From the NCBI GenBank assembly GCA_000934385.1, contig KN880522.1, forward strand, positions 26,301-90,300: DNA of 64,000 nt, read 5' to 3'. Below, piece by piece: positions 37,233 through 48,547 of the stretch. A program made the position numbers and the translations under genes. The number at the start of each line of letters is the position of its first letter. Position 1 is the stretch's first letter. Source of the DNA: Cylindrobasidium torrendii FP15055 ss-10. Lineage: Eukaryota; Basidiomycota; Agaricomycetes; Agaricales; Physalacriaceae. The notes beneath the pieces are model-generated. The model had not been told where the DNA came from. It worked only from the letters and a program-made list of their open reading frames with translations, and did not search any database.

Positions 37233-40045
37233 TCACCAGCTTCCTGCAACTTCGTCACCCTCAACGACTTCTAACCAAGGGTGATCAATCATATCAACAG
37301 CGCATGCACGTTTGCGGAAGTCGGGTGCCAACATAGGCTCGAGGAACGAGCAGAGCGACTTGGCCTCCGCGTCGGTGTAAAGATATTTCTCCATCATAAC
37401 ACGCTTAAGCGGCCAGGGCTTGAGGTTGCGAATATAGCGAAGATTCCCTAAAGAAACTATGAGCATATATCATCAACAACTACGCGCACGGCGTACCATT
37501 GTGATCAAAGAGCTCTTTAGAGAAACGACCGCCCATCTTCAAGTCCAAATCAAAGTCGCCCATTAGCTCAATGATTTGCGCCATATGGTCATCGTCTTTG
37601 CTGAACAGTTCTCCTTGGCCTTGGGGATCAAAGAGGTATTCTGCCGTCAACAACTCGAACAGTACACAGGCTATACTCCATATATCGGCGGTTGTGTCCC
37701 AATCCTTGCGTCCAATGATGGCTTCAGGTGCACGATACTGGCGTGTCTGGATGTCCTCCGTGTAATGCTTCTTGCTGGGCGTAGCATTGCCCATGTCAGC
37801 TATCTTTATTGACAACGGCGGAGGGAGGTCCACAACGTTTGCAGAAGGGAAGGTAGGTGCCGTGGCCAGAGGTGGGGGAGGAATTGCAACGGGTTGCGGC
37901 TTCCCAGTACTTCGAGTGACCGCCGACATCGGTGCCAGGGGCGGCGAAGACGCGTGAGCGGTGCGGGATGTTGCAGGCGAGCATGGGGTAGGCGGTGGGG
38001 TTGACGGAGATTTCAACGATTCTTCTTCGACACGAGTCGTCGAGATTGGCGGTAATGTTGCTTTCGACTTGGATTGTGATGATTTAGCCTCCAGCGCTGG
38101 CGCCTTGTGCGGGGCAGTTTGCGACAGAAGAGACGGGCCAGTCGCTTTATGAACACATCGCGTGACATAGATTCCAGTGCCCCTTGCCGTATTGTCGAAA
38201 CCGGGCGGCGGGTGTATCGCTTGCGCCGGAGTATCTTGCGACAAACCCGGTGCAGGAGAGGCGGGCGATGCATGCAACGTTCCTGCGGGGGAAGGATGGG
38301 CAGCAGTCACAGTGTTCGACGAACTGCTAGACTTTGTCGCGCTTGATGACGACGGTGGACATCGCACAGGGGATGGGGCACCGAAATGGTCACATCGCTC
38401 TTCCAAGCCGTCCGCTCGCACAGAAGTCGATACAACCACCGCAGGAGCAGGCGCAGACACACCCGGATCTTTCCAAGAGCTCGACAAGGAAGGCGACTGT
38501 GAGGAGCGCGCGTCTGTGCAAAACAGTTCTGGAACGTTGGACGATTTGGACGACGATGATCCCGAAATCTTGTCCTTCCACGAGCCGAAGCGCTCCTTCC
38601 AAGACGAAAACGCTCCTTCAACACTTGAACTTGGAGCGCTATCGACGTCTTCGTGGTCGACTTCCTCTAATGTCGATACATCCGCATTCATTCGGCTCTT
38701 CATCATCAACATACCAAGCGAAGCACTGCCGAATGAGTTTGGCAGCGAAGTCGGTGGCGTCGAAATACTGCTCGTTGCGGTATCTGTGCAAGCCGCTGTC
38801 GAGGCAATGGATGACGAGGAAGAAGACGTGGACGGGGAGCTTAGCACAGGGGAGACTTTGACCAGTGGTGTAGGTTTCGGCGGGCCGGATGGTTTCTGAA
38901 CATCCTTTCGTGGAGCTGTCGCTGATAACCCACTCGGAACCTTTGGTGCAGTGGCAGGGGGAAGAGGTTTGCGCTCGATGAATGGCGTGGGCAACGAAGG
39001 AGAGCCTGCCGCACTTCCGACGGTACTGTTGCAGCCACTGAGATTTCCACTGGCCATGGTACCGAATGGTGCGCCGAAACTCATCCCGAGACTAAGCGGG
39101 CCTGCACTGCGGCACGGACTTGACAGCGGCTGAGAGTCGAAGATCTGCACCGACTTACGGGTCGACCGCTGGCGTCCCATGCTTGACCGGATGTTCGACG
39201 GAAGAGGCACGCCCACGCGACGTGATGTTGGAAGCGGAGAAAGGGAAAGTTCGGTGGATATGTGGGACTCAATGTCGGGGATGGATATCACTTTAACCGC
39301 AAACAATGTTCGTGAGAAAGCAGCATATGCTGTTGGGATGAAAAGGGACGTACAGATATTTTCCGGCTTAATGTCGGTATGTACAAGATCGCATTCGTCG
39401 TGGAGATATTGTAGGGCCAGGAGAGCTTGCTTGGCAACAATCTTGACCACAGCTCGAGGAACACCACGCTTTCTATTCCTCTCGATGAGAGCGAGCAGAT
39501 TCTCACCCAGGGGTTCAAACACGATGCAGATGTGAGATGCCTCGGGACCCTGGTGACAGAAAGAGTCAAGGAAGGACACGATATGTTGGCGACCTAGGTG
39601 ATCTGGGGAGGCTGCTGCGACGCGCGAGAGCAGCTTTATTTCGTCTCGGGCCGTCTCGGCGTAGCGCCCTGCTGACTTGACAACTTTGAGTGCGGAATGT
39701 CGTTGCTCCCTGAGTCGCCGATGAGCATTTCAGGAAAGGCGGGAACGAATGGTTACGCACTGAACGTCCTTTACAAGCCATACAGTTGAGAAGTGACCCC
39801 AGCTAAACGGGGACATTAGGCTAACGCCTATTGTGATACAGCGATGCCACGCACCCTAGTTTGCGCACAACCTTGTACCTCCCGCCTTTGAACGTGTCGT
39901 TGAGACTGACGGGCAGGTAACCTCCAGTATTGTAGTCTGCTGGACTCTCTTCATCTTTGCATGAGGGTTCGTCTATTGGCAGGATCTTGGGGCCAGCTGG
40001 AGTGACGACGTATTGGTATTTCGCCAGAGGTTGAGAGGGCGCCAT
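37233..40045 (-). CDS. SKY1: SRPK-family serine/arginine protein kinase
   Basis: Kinase that phosphorylates SR-type splicing and mRNA-export factors (Sky1, Dsk1, SRPK1). The N-terminus from MAPSQPLAKYQYVVTPAGPK includes YNTGGYLPVSLNDTFKGGRY, the SRPK-specific lead-in to the glycine loop (VVRKLG). Then come HSALKVVKSAGRYAETARDE, HICIVFEPLGENLLALI, and the catalytic loop LVHTDIKPENI followed by an intron. A spacer of about 430 residues rich in Ser/Pro/Thr splits the kinase core, as in SRPKs, before KIADMGNATPSKKHYTEDIQ, TRQYRAPEAIIG and WSIACVLFELLTAEYLFDP. The last exon is NLRYIRNLKPWPLKRVMMEK. An in-frame ATG at 40252 would add about 69 residues; 40045 is preferred by content. Confidence 0.92.
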
Positions 40046-40880
40046 CCGCAAAGGCCAGACGGAAACTAGTGGGAAAGCTGGGATGGAGGGGACCGTAAAC
40101 GAGAAACAGGGAAAAGGAACGTCGTCGTAGGAAGAAGGAAGAAGAGGTTTCCGCCACAGATTAGGAAAGCGCTGATTGGGTTCGGCTTTCTCCGGTGACA
40201 GGGAGAGCACAGCCACAAAATGAACTTTTGGTCGCAGGATCACCAGTATCATGTGTACAGCCGGTTTCTGAGAGCAAAGTTGGACTTTACTGTTGTCGGG
40301 GGCGATGTACTTTGAGGAGAATACGCCGCTCTCGAGTTGGTTATCTCAAACATCGTGTCCAGAAGATTGATATCCTCTGCCTCGTGTCCTCTCGGGCCCA
40401 CGATGGTGGAACAAGTTCGCCCACGTTTGGTTGGACATGACGCAGGCTTGAACTCATTGGCCTCATCCGAGGCCGCATCGAAGGATTCAAGCGAGAGCTG
40501 ATTATCAGCTGCTGTCTGCACAAAGTTCCGACTACTTGATGGAACAAAGGCCGTGGCCTAACACCGTGACCCGAAGTGGACGACGCCACAAATTCGTTAC
40601 TAAAAGACACTTTCCAATGAACTGTGCGTGTTGGCAAGATGGCCGCGATTCCAATCCAAAAAAGTTGCCCTCAGGTTGTCCAACAGACACCACGTGCCCA
40701 CGCTATCTGACAATTGAGTAGACTTTGTCGAGGATGATCGCGGGAGTGCCGAGTCCCGACTCTGTATTAGACGCCAGCGGACCTTGCCATCGACTCACCC
40801 ATAACTTTGACAGTCATAGCCTATTGTAAACAGACATCTTTACAGCGCTCAGCCTCGTCGGTGAAGCAGCGACAGCTGTC
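40046..40880. promoter_or_regulatory. divergent intergenic region between two kinase genes
   Basis: 835 bp between the start codons of the SRPK gene (minus) and the Ste20-type kinase gene (plus). Open frames are short and unsupported. It presumably holds both promoters and leaders; upstream ATGs on the minus strand near 40157 and 40252 could be leader ORFs. Confidence 0.4.
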
Positions 40881-43044
40881 ATGGCAGACCCTACATTGTT
40901 GGCATCCTCCCCTCGCCGGACTTCACTCATGCAGGGTACCAAACAGTTCATCGGTGCTGTAGAGGATCAGTGGGAAATATACAGGTCTGTACTCAACCAC
41001 CTTTTGATGCCACCCGCAATATTCTCAACCCGGCCAATTCAGCGACGAGGCCTCTGATTACACTGTCGGCGCTCCTATTGGCTTTGGGGCATCGTCCATC
41101 GTCTACGCGGCTACCTACCATCCCCCAAAGCGCAATCCTATCCCCGTGGCACTCAAGGTAGCATTCAATTAGGGCCACAGCCGTCATTGACTTATTATCA
41201 TGCATTCAGGTTCTTGACTTGGATGCCCTTCATCCACGTTCCCTTGCCCTCCTACAGAAAGAAGTGCTAACCCTGAGTAAATCAAAGCATCCCAATGTCC
41301 TCAGAGTCCGCGGCACGTGGATTGACGGCCACAAGTTGCATATCGCGCTACGATTTATGGCGGCCGGCAGCGTGGCCGATGTTATTGCCTTTCGAGGAGC
41401 GGGGACAGGTATGGAAGAAGAGGTGATAAGATGTGTTCTCAGGCAAGCGCTCCTCGGAATGAAGTGAGCTTTCTCGTCTTCCCACCATACATTTCTCTCT
41501 CATTCATCGAATTATTCCAGCTACCTTCATATCAACGGTTTCATTCATCGAGGTTCCTTTCCTTCGCCGGTTTAATGAGCACAAACAACTCACATGACGT
41601 TGGCTAGATATCAAGGCTGCCAACCTTCTCATCGACACGGATGGGACTGTCCTATTGGGAGACTTAGGCGTCGCAGCAGATTTGACGACAGAAGATGCAC
41701 CTCATAACTCTGCCTACCAACCCGGACCTTCAAGCCCAACTCAGTTTAGGTCTCGGCGTGGGGGATCTCGCGACACGAAGCAAGTCGTTCTCGTCGACCC
41801 ATCCGTCTCTGGGTCCCCTACCGCAAGCCGTCCCAAAATGGGAAAGCGGAAATCGTTTGTTGGCACGGTCAGTACGCATTCTGCTTTTCGACGCGTTCTC
41901 TTACCTCTCGTCTACAGCCTAGTCATATGGCTCCGGAAGTTATTCAAGGTCATACATACGATGCTGCTGGTGAGTGATAGCGAGGGCTGGCTCGAAGCGC
42001 CTTACGCTGAACTGACGTATTAACTAGCCGATATATGGAGTTTTGGGATTTGTGCCCTCGAAATGTCGGCTGGACGTGCTCCCCGCTCACGGGAAGCTCC
42101 CCAGAAGGTCTTGCTCAAGACGTGGGTGCATGCAAGAAGTACTGTGTGATTGGGATGCCTGACCCGTGCTCAGAGTCCAAGAGGCCGCGCCGACATTGGA
42201 CCGCAATGGTGGCACTTACAAGTACAGCAAAGCCTTCCAGGAAGTCGTCGAGATTTGCCTAGTCAAGGACCCATCACAGAGGTCTGTCTCACACACCTGC
42301 CCTTTTGTGCAAATCACAATCATCTTGAGGTCTCCCATGTTATTCGAAGAAAGCTGACAATGCATATCGGTAGGCCAAATGCGGAAACACTCTTACAAAT
42401 GCCTTTTTTCAAAGGCGCGAAGAAGCCCTCGTATCTGATCAACACCATCCTGAGTGCGTTGCGGTGTCCCTCATGCACTAAGTGGCTGCTGACTATCCTC
42501 GAAAGAGGACCTACCTCCGCTAACTGAACGTCAGGAGCGTCGTGTATTACCTTCGACACAGACGCGCGGGTCCATCGATTCATGGGACTTCGCTACTACG
42601 ATACATTCGCCCCCGGCGAGTCTTCGCAACTCGCATGTATTTGACATGGACGAGGAGCATATCCGAGTGGCTAGCGATGGTAACATTGGCGGAAAACACT
42701 CCCGGGCCGTGTCGTGGGTGGAGACGACGGTTTTCGAGGAGCCCGAGGCAGAAACAGAGGATGAGGGTGGAGATGGGGAGTTACCCTCTTCGGATTCAGA
42801 CCTACCTCCAAGTCATGAGACGTCGCCTGAAGTGTTGGCGTCGCCTATTGGAACGAAGGAGATGGAGGTTCACATCTCTCCACAAGTGTTTTCGGTGTCC
42901 GAACATCAAGTCTCTTTGCCACAATCGGGCCGCGAGGATACGCACACGCCGCTGCAAAAGAAGCAGAGCGCAAATTTATGGACCATGTTCAAGCGCAATG
43001 CGCGCAGGAGGACATCGTTCGGGAAGGAGCAGGAAACAACTTGA
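40881..43044 (+). CDS. Ste20-group kinase of the FRAY/SPAK/OSR1 type
   Basis: The start MADPTLLASSPRRTSLMQGT reaches QWEIYR, and after an intron DEASDYTVGAPIGFGASSIV forms the glycine loop. Other kinase motifs are VALKVLDLDAL, FMAAGSVADVIAFRGAG (the SPAK/OSR1-like hinge), FIHRDIKAANLLIDTDG, and GDLGVAADL in place of the usual DFG. KRKSFVGT then, across an intron, PSHMAPEVIQGHTYDAA is the activation segment and APE motif. FQEVVEICLVKDPSQRPNAE closes the lobe. The C-terminal tail is acidic and Ser-rich, ending LWTMFKRNARRRTSFGKEQE. About nine introns are present. Animal relatives act downstream of WNK in ion and volume control; fungal roles are not inferable here. Confidence 0.85.
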
Positions 43045-43250
43045 AAGATTTTTTGGGATTCCACTGAACAACAGCAGCATTTCAACCATGGACATCGCTT
43101 ACCGTACTGTCTACTAGTTAATACAAATAACATAATTTATTCGCCTGCATGCGTTCGTCCAAGTAGGGTTGCACATTCGAATTGGTCAACCAAAGGTGTA
43201 CACACACTGCAAAATCTAACAAAATGGACATGCAAGTTTGAGAGGCTGCC

Positions 43251-44279
43251 TTATAGCAACAGATCAGAGGACTTGGAATGTGTCTTCATGCTATGTCTGC
43301 GCCGTCGTAGTTCTTCATCTATCCTCCACATTCCAGCAATGAACGACTCGCTGCTCACGCCTCCCAAACCACCCATAGCCGACGCTTTTGATCCACTAGC
43401 ATCCAGCGACGCTGTGGATGAGGATGCAGATGCTGTAACGCTTTCTTCCCAAATCTCGTTAAGGCGTTGTCGGGGTAGACGCGAGAGTTGCCAGATACGT
43501 TTGACCACGGCGCCGGGGAGTTTTTCTTGTGCTACCATTTCGATAATCGCGGGGGACGGAGGCTGGGATGGTGGTGCGGTAGTAAGGTCAACGGAGATGC
43601 CGCGCCAGCCTTGTCTTGTGCGCGGCGGTGAAAGTGTGCCCGCATTGAGTCGACTAGCTGATGGACTGGGAGATGGCGCATCTACACGAACCCCCGTCAG
43701 TCATGCCCAACACTGACACGAGTAGTTGCACACACCAGACTGCTTTTCCAATTCTAAAGCTTTTTTCGCCACCGCTAGGTTGGCATCGAAAAGCGCAACA
43801 TAGCGTGCGCGCGCAGCAGGTGGGACGGGTGTGCGTCGAGTAAGCTTTGCCTTGAGATTGGCGTTTGGATCCTGGTTTGGTGCACTCGCTGTTCTTCTCG
43901 GCGGCATGGGAGGAGCTTGCTTGGCTGGAATTGGCGGGGGTTTCTTCCTTCTCTCCGGAAGTTTGGGTGGTGTTCTTGCGCTCAAGGTCGGGCTGCTGGG
44001 ACCACTGCTGTTTGCACTGAGGAGACTGCCGCTGTTTCCGGTGCCCATCGAAAGTGTTGGCAGATTTTCGCGGATGGGTGAAACCTGTTCGTAGCTGGAC
44101 TGTGTCGCGCTGACATTCTCGAAGCTCTCTTCATCGTCCGAGTGATGCAAAGAGACGCTGTGGAAAGAGGAGATGCTGCTGGACTGGTTGTGCCCAAGAC
44201 CTGGTTTCAGACTTGAGGGCGAGCTGGTAGGGTTGTTGTTGAGGGTTTCAAACGCCTTGATGCGACTTTGAATACTCAT
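43251..44279 (-). CDS. EH-domain protein, IRS4/TAX4-like
   Basis: Start MSIQSRIKAFETLNNNPTSS at 44279. The first 170 residues are Ser/Pro-rich and contain two proline clusters (KLPERRKKPPPIPAKQAPP then MPPRRTAS), candidate SH3-binding sites, before ARARYVALFDANLAVAKKAL. A single intron (near 43675-43745) precedes DAPSPSASRLNAGTLSPP. The C-terminal part reads EKLPGAVVKRIWQLSRLPRQ, RLNEIWEES and ESFIAGMWRIDEELRRRRHS, an EH (Eps15-homology) domain like that ending yeast Irs4/Tax4, which act in phosphoinositide and autophagy pathways. The EH domain implies binding of NPF peptides at membranes. The start is 106 bp from the divergent CCDC90-like gene. Confidence 0.8.
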
Positions 44280-44385
44280 GGTAGGATGAAGCAGTTGGAG
44301 CTGATCGTGCCCTTGCGTATTTCGGTGGCAGTAGGCATGAGTCCGAATATCTCATTCTTCCATTCACACCACCACCATCACTGCC

Positions 44386-45030
44386 ATGTACGCTAATACC
44401 GCTCGCCCATTGGCGCGCCTGTCACGCCCCTTTGCCTCACAGTGGATGCATCCACCCACCCGCTCTCTCCATATGACCCGTCCAACCCAGGAATTCCATT
44501 TCGACACGCATCATTTCGTCCAACGATTGGAAAGAGAGGGCCTCAACCGCGCACAGGCCGAGGGCATCATGACCGCGCTTGCAGAAGTCATTGACGAGTC
44601 CATACGAAACATGACCACGAATATGGCATCCAAGGCGGCGCAGGAGAAGCAGCATTATGCACAGCAAGTGGACTTTGCACAATTGAAATCCGAGCTGCTT
44701 CTCATCAGCAAGAACGACCTGGCTGCCATGAAGGGCAGTCACGATGCGCTGGTGACTGAGGTGGAGAGATTGAAGGCAAAGCTGCGAGAGGAAATCACTC
44801 GGACGCAGGCAGGTGTGCGTCTGGATCTGAACCTTGAACGCGGCCGGTTGCGAGAGGAGCATGCGAAGCAGGGGATGAAAGTGCGCGACGTCGACACGCG
44901 CATAGAGCAAGAGATTTCTGGGCTGAGGACGGGTATCCAGCAGAGCAAGGCGACGGTGCTGCAGTACCTGGTCGCGACAGTCACTACTTGTGCAGCCATC
45001 ATGCTTGGTTATGTGAGGCTTCGGACCTAA
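44386..45030 (+). CDS. CCDC90/FMP32-like mitochondrial coiled-coil protein (DUF1640)
   Basis: Single exon, 214 codons. The N-terminus is Arg/Ser-rich without acidic residues (MYANTARPLARLSRPFAS), predicting mitochondrial import. The family core starts FHFDTHHFVQRLEREGLNRA and continues QAEGIMTALAEVIDESIRNM. A long coiled coil follows (HDALVTEVERLKAKLREEIT, LRLDLNLERGRLREEHAKQG-like). Near the C-terminus is a transmembrane segment (VLQYLVATVTTCAAIMLGYV). This architecture matches the CCDC90A/B (MCUR1) and yeast Fmp32 family of inner-membrane proteins linked to respiratory-chain assembly or calcium-uniporter control. The molecular activity is not settled. Confidence 0.85.
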   Translation: MYANTARPLARLSRPFASQWMHPPTRSLHMTRPTQEFHFDTHHFVQRLEREGLNRAQAEGIMTALAEVIDESIRNMTTNMASKAAQEKQHYAQQVDFAQLKSELLLISKNDLAAMKGSHDALVTEVERLKAKLREEITRTQAGVRLDLNLERGRLREEHAKQGMKVRDVDTRIEQEISGLRTGIQQSKATVLQYLVATVTTCAAIMLGYVRLRT

Positions 45031-45295
45031 TCATATATGTAAATACCTTATCTCTGTATATTGCGTTCCTTTGGATTTTACTTTGCGACCCTTTGTCTCC
45101 CTGAACGGTTCAAACTGAATCGAATTTCCAAACCTCGACGGTTCAATTCTATTCAATTAAAGCCGCGGCAATCATACATGGCAGCCATCATCCTCAAACT
45201 GAGTCGCTCCAAACAGGGTTAGACTTTACACCACGCGCGACAATAATGCCGCATTTCGCCAATTCCAAAGTCTCTTTTGACCTCTGACTCCCAGG
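45031..45295. other. short intergenic stretch
   Basis: 265 bp containing the end of the CCDC90-like transcript and the promoter of the next gene. Nothing further is recognised. Confidence 0.4.
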
Positions 45296-46052
45296 ATGCG
45301 CGTCCTCGTCTTCGGCTCAACCGGCGCTGCAGGCCTCCTCTTCCTGCGCGAGGCCTTGGCGGGACTCAAGGGCGCGACCATCGTCCTCTACGTCCGCGCA
45401 CCGTCCAAAGTGCCCTCGGATATCGCAAAGAATCCCGCCGTTATCATCGTCACTGGCCAGCTAGACGATGAGGACGGTATCTCAAAGGCAATGGTTCGTA
45501 TTCTAGCACTTTTCCTCCTGTTTCTCGCCCATGGTTTTTCTTTCTCTCATTGGACTGGCACTAATGTTAGTCCAGGAGGGCGTGGATATTGTCGTATCCT
45601 TCCTCGGGCCTCCAGCCTCGCTCAAAGATGGCCCGTTCCACCCCTCTAATACCCCGCTTGCCCGTGGGTACGAGCGTATCGTCGACAAGATGCATGCACA
45701 CAATGTCAAGCGTCTCATCGCCCTAGGGACAGCGTCTATTACCGACTCAAACGACAAGTTCAGTCTCAAGTATGCAACCATGGTCGCCGGCGTCAAGACA
45801 ACCGCGTACAATGCCTGGAAAGATGTCGTAGCCATCGGTGAAACAATACGGACGAAAGGCAGCGATTTGGACTGGACCATTGTTCGCGTCCCCTTCCTGA
45901 CGAGCAGTGACAACAAGGAGGTCATCGCAGGATACATTGGTGACGGCAAGATAGGCACCTTCCTTGCGCGCGCAGGATTTGCCGCTTTCATGTACAAGCA
46001 AGTCGTTGACAGAAATTGGATACAGAAAGCACCTCTTATAACATCGACATAG
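45296..46052 (+). CDS. NAD(P)-binding Rossmann-fold protein (NmrA/SDR-like)
   Basis: Exon 1 begins MRVLVFGSTGAAGLLFLREA, with the Gly-x-x-Gly-x-x-Gly dinucleotide loop of atypical short-chain dehydrogenases directly after the first strand. It ends ISKAM before an intron of about 80 nt with a ttagtccag acceptor. Exon 2 reads EGVDIVVSFLGPPASLKDGP, then VKRLIALGTASITDSNDKFS and KGSDLDWTIVRVPFLTSSDN, followed by YIGDGKIGTFLARAGFAAFM. The Ser-x-x-x...Tyr layout resembles NAD(P)H-binding NmrA-like or BVR-B-like proteins, which may be enzymes or redox sensors. Substrate unknown. TAG at 46052. Confidence 0.82.
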
Positions 46053-46159
46053 TAAGTGCTACAGTGGTTATATTCTGGCTTAAACTAATCTTACTTGCGC
46101 CTCAAGATTTTGGCGACTCGAATTGTACACTAAGTTATTACGAGACATACGCAACTGCA

Positions 46160-47180
46160 CTATACTGGCGGTGTCCCAATTGCACGCCACTCTGCACTGA
46201 CCCGTAACTGTCCCTGTCCCGACCCAGTCAACGGCCACCACGATCTGTCACTCTCGCTGGCCTCAAGCAGATCACCTAGCGAGATTCGCATATATCCTAG
46301 TGGCGCCCCCTTCACCTTTGTGTCCATCACATCGAAGAAGAGCACCATGCTATCCCGTCGCGAGCAGATGAAGTCGACCGTCTCTTTCCAGAGCGGTTGC
46401 CCCGTGTTGTGCGCAATTCGTGTCGTGAACATCGGTGGCACATCCTCGTCTGCGTCTTTAGCAATCCAACGCACTTGCAGCCGCGCACTAGGCTTTTTCT
46501 GCTGGCGCACGGAGATCTCCATGTCCTTTGCTTCGAATATCGTTAAGCGCACCAATCCGACGTCTATATGAAGGAAGACGATGTGAGAACTAGTACTGCG
46601 CTGGCCCTGACTGATTTCTGACACACCTGAGGGGAAGTTGGAGCTATGGAGAGCGTTAAAGATGACGGTGACGAGCAGGTGCCCTCGGTGGTCGCCGCCC
46701 GGAGACGACAAGAGCAGGACAAGGTCGTTGTGCTCTGTGCACTCGGCGAGGCGGTCTACAGGAAGGAAACCTGTGCCTACTGTGATGTCTTTGAACCAGC
46801 TCAGGCTGTTCTTAACGGTAAAGCTCAACCCGCTGTCCTGCGATGTTATTGGGATATAGATAGTGTCTTTGAGCCACGACGGACGGATTCTGCATGTCAT
46901 AAGTATCAAACCAACACCATGCTAGGGACTGTGCCACCCCAGTACGTACGTATGTGAGCAGCGACTCGTGCACCATCGTTGTGACGAGGATTCGGTGTTG
47001 AGTCTGACATATGGATTTGTGGGAAGTGGTTTCATTGGCAATGGGAGGCGGAGGTCCCCAGATTGGATTACAAGGCGCGCGACGCCGATGAGTTCGACCT
47101 CAGAGTCGTCCAGGTTCGCAGTTCTCATGGGCTTTTCGGAGACAGATTCGGCGTCGACAGGCTCACTGGAGCAGAGCAAG
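46160..47180 (-). CDS. tandem C2-domain protein resembling the C-terminal part of a tricalbin
   Basis: On the minus strand, an exon with PMRTANLDDSEVELIGVARL and DLRLPLPMKPLPTNPYVRLN (first C2-like repeat) joins, through a gtacgt donor and an atgcag acceptor, to IRPSWLKDTIYIPITSQDSG and LSWFKDITVGTGFLPVDRL. After another intron, VGLVRLTIFEAKDMEISVRQ, GQPLWKETVDFICSRRDSMV and GYMRISLGDLLEASESDRS form a second C2 domain ending GQLRVSAEWRAIGTPPV. This last part parallels the tricalbin at 50457 (WESSHEFICTNKG, GKLRVSAEWKPL). No SMP domain or membrane hairpin is seen. The 5' end is unresolved: an upstream frame (PVYYEVAIVDSKLGY, near 47270-47330) may belong. Best read as a short C2-only paralogue. 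Confidence 0.6.
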
Positions 47181-47507
47181 GATTGCTACCCAGCTCCGTT
47201 AGTCGATATCTGACTTTTAAGCGATAGGACACACCAAGTAGTCCATGAAGAGAGAAGATTTGTCGAATCGACTAGTAACCGAGCTTGCTGTCAACGATGG
47301 CTACTTCGTAGTAGACTGGGATATTGGGAGACGGCAGGCGTTTGTTATATGGTGCGGCAACATGCCAAGACATTCATTTCGCACGAGGTAGACACATGTC
47401 GGCCATGAAGCGGCAAGCTCGGTGGAGGCGAGTCCGCGGCGACGCGCTGCGCACAAGTATACACGATCGATCGGGGGCACGCGACCGCGTTTTGATTTCG
47501 CGCGACC

Positions 47508-48491
47508 ATGATTCCAACTCCAGATCTTTCCCATCTCAAAGCGGAGGATTACGACAGAGTATACGAACCAGCAGGTACTGCATTGAAACCAGATTATAAC
47601 TTGCGTCTATAATTTATTTGGTGCGTTCAGAGGATACCTTCCTGCTTTTGGATGCATTGGAGGCCGACCAAGAGCTACTAAAGGCTTTAAAGCCCTCCAT
47701 TTGTCTGGAGGTGGGGTAAATATTTCATTATTTACATTATTCATCTCGTGTTTAATGTCAACGGCGCAGCTCAGGCTCGGGATGTGTGTCCAGCTTCCTA
47801 GGCTCCATTTTAAAAGATACAACCCGTGAGGCAATTCGTACTGCTCACAAAGCATTTATTTTGATTCATTGAAGTATACCTATGTACGGACTTGAATCCC
47901 CACGCGTGCGTTTGCACGTCGAGAACCGGTAGTCAAAATAGGGTGAGGATCTCAGCAGCTGCAATTGGTTATATCACAACTCAATACAGGTTGCCTTGAA
48001 TCCCATAAATACCTCATTTATGGAGGGCCTCGGTCAGCGCCTGCACCGTTCTATCGACGTCCTGTTGTTCAATCCGCCGTATGTGCCCACCGTCGAGGAA
48101 GAGGCGGCGCAAGCGCAGGATGGCCGAGATATTCAGGGTTCTTGGGCAGGCGGAAACGATGGAATGGACGTAACAAATCGGTTTCTGGGGCTAGTAGACG
48201 TGCATTGCGTCCCGATTCCACTTCCCCACGGGATACTAAATTTCATCACAGGACATGCTGTCGGAACGCGGTGTTCTATATCTGGTAGCCCTCAAGCAAA
48301 ACAACCTTCCTGAGATTCAGGAGCGAATGAAGGCACACTACGGTTTGGAAGGCGAGGTGCGTCCAGCGTCGACCTTTGCTTGCCGCTTCTAAAACCTTCC
48401 ACAGGTCGCGCTGCAGCGCCGCGCCGGTCGTGAACATCTTTTCATTCTTCGCTTTCGCAGGTCACAACAGACCCTGTGCAAAGATCCATGA
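47508..48491 (+). CDS. MTQ2: MTQ2/HEMK2-type eRF1 glutamine methyltransferase
   Basis: Catalytic subunit that, with Trm112, methylates the Gln of the GGQ motif in release factor eRF1 (N6AMT1/HEMK2 in animals). Start MIPTPDLSHLKAEDYDRVYE, then PAEDTFLLLDALEADQELLK and ICLEVG joined by an intron to SGSGCVSSFLGSILK, the SAM-binding motif I. LCTDLNPHAC follows and LLFNPPYVPTVEEEA carries the NPPY catalytic motif of amino-methyltransferases. The C-terminal part reads LSERGVLYLVALKQNNLPEI and GREHLFILRFRR. About six short introns are inferred, and length of about 230 residues is typical. It is divergent from the C2-domain gene, and the start of that gene may overlap its promoter. Confidence 0.88.
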
Positions 48492-48547
48492 GCATGAGGA
48501 GTGTATATTATCTACTGTCGTCAAAGGTGTACGTGAGAGTGTGTATG

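Noticed and set aside
40046..40252. Upstream ATG at 40252 as SRPK start
   Set aside because: The added 69 residues have no kinase-family similarity, while the ATG at 40045 gives a typical SRPK N-terminus; kept only as an alternative.
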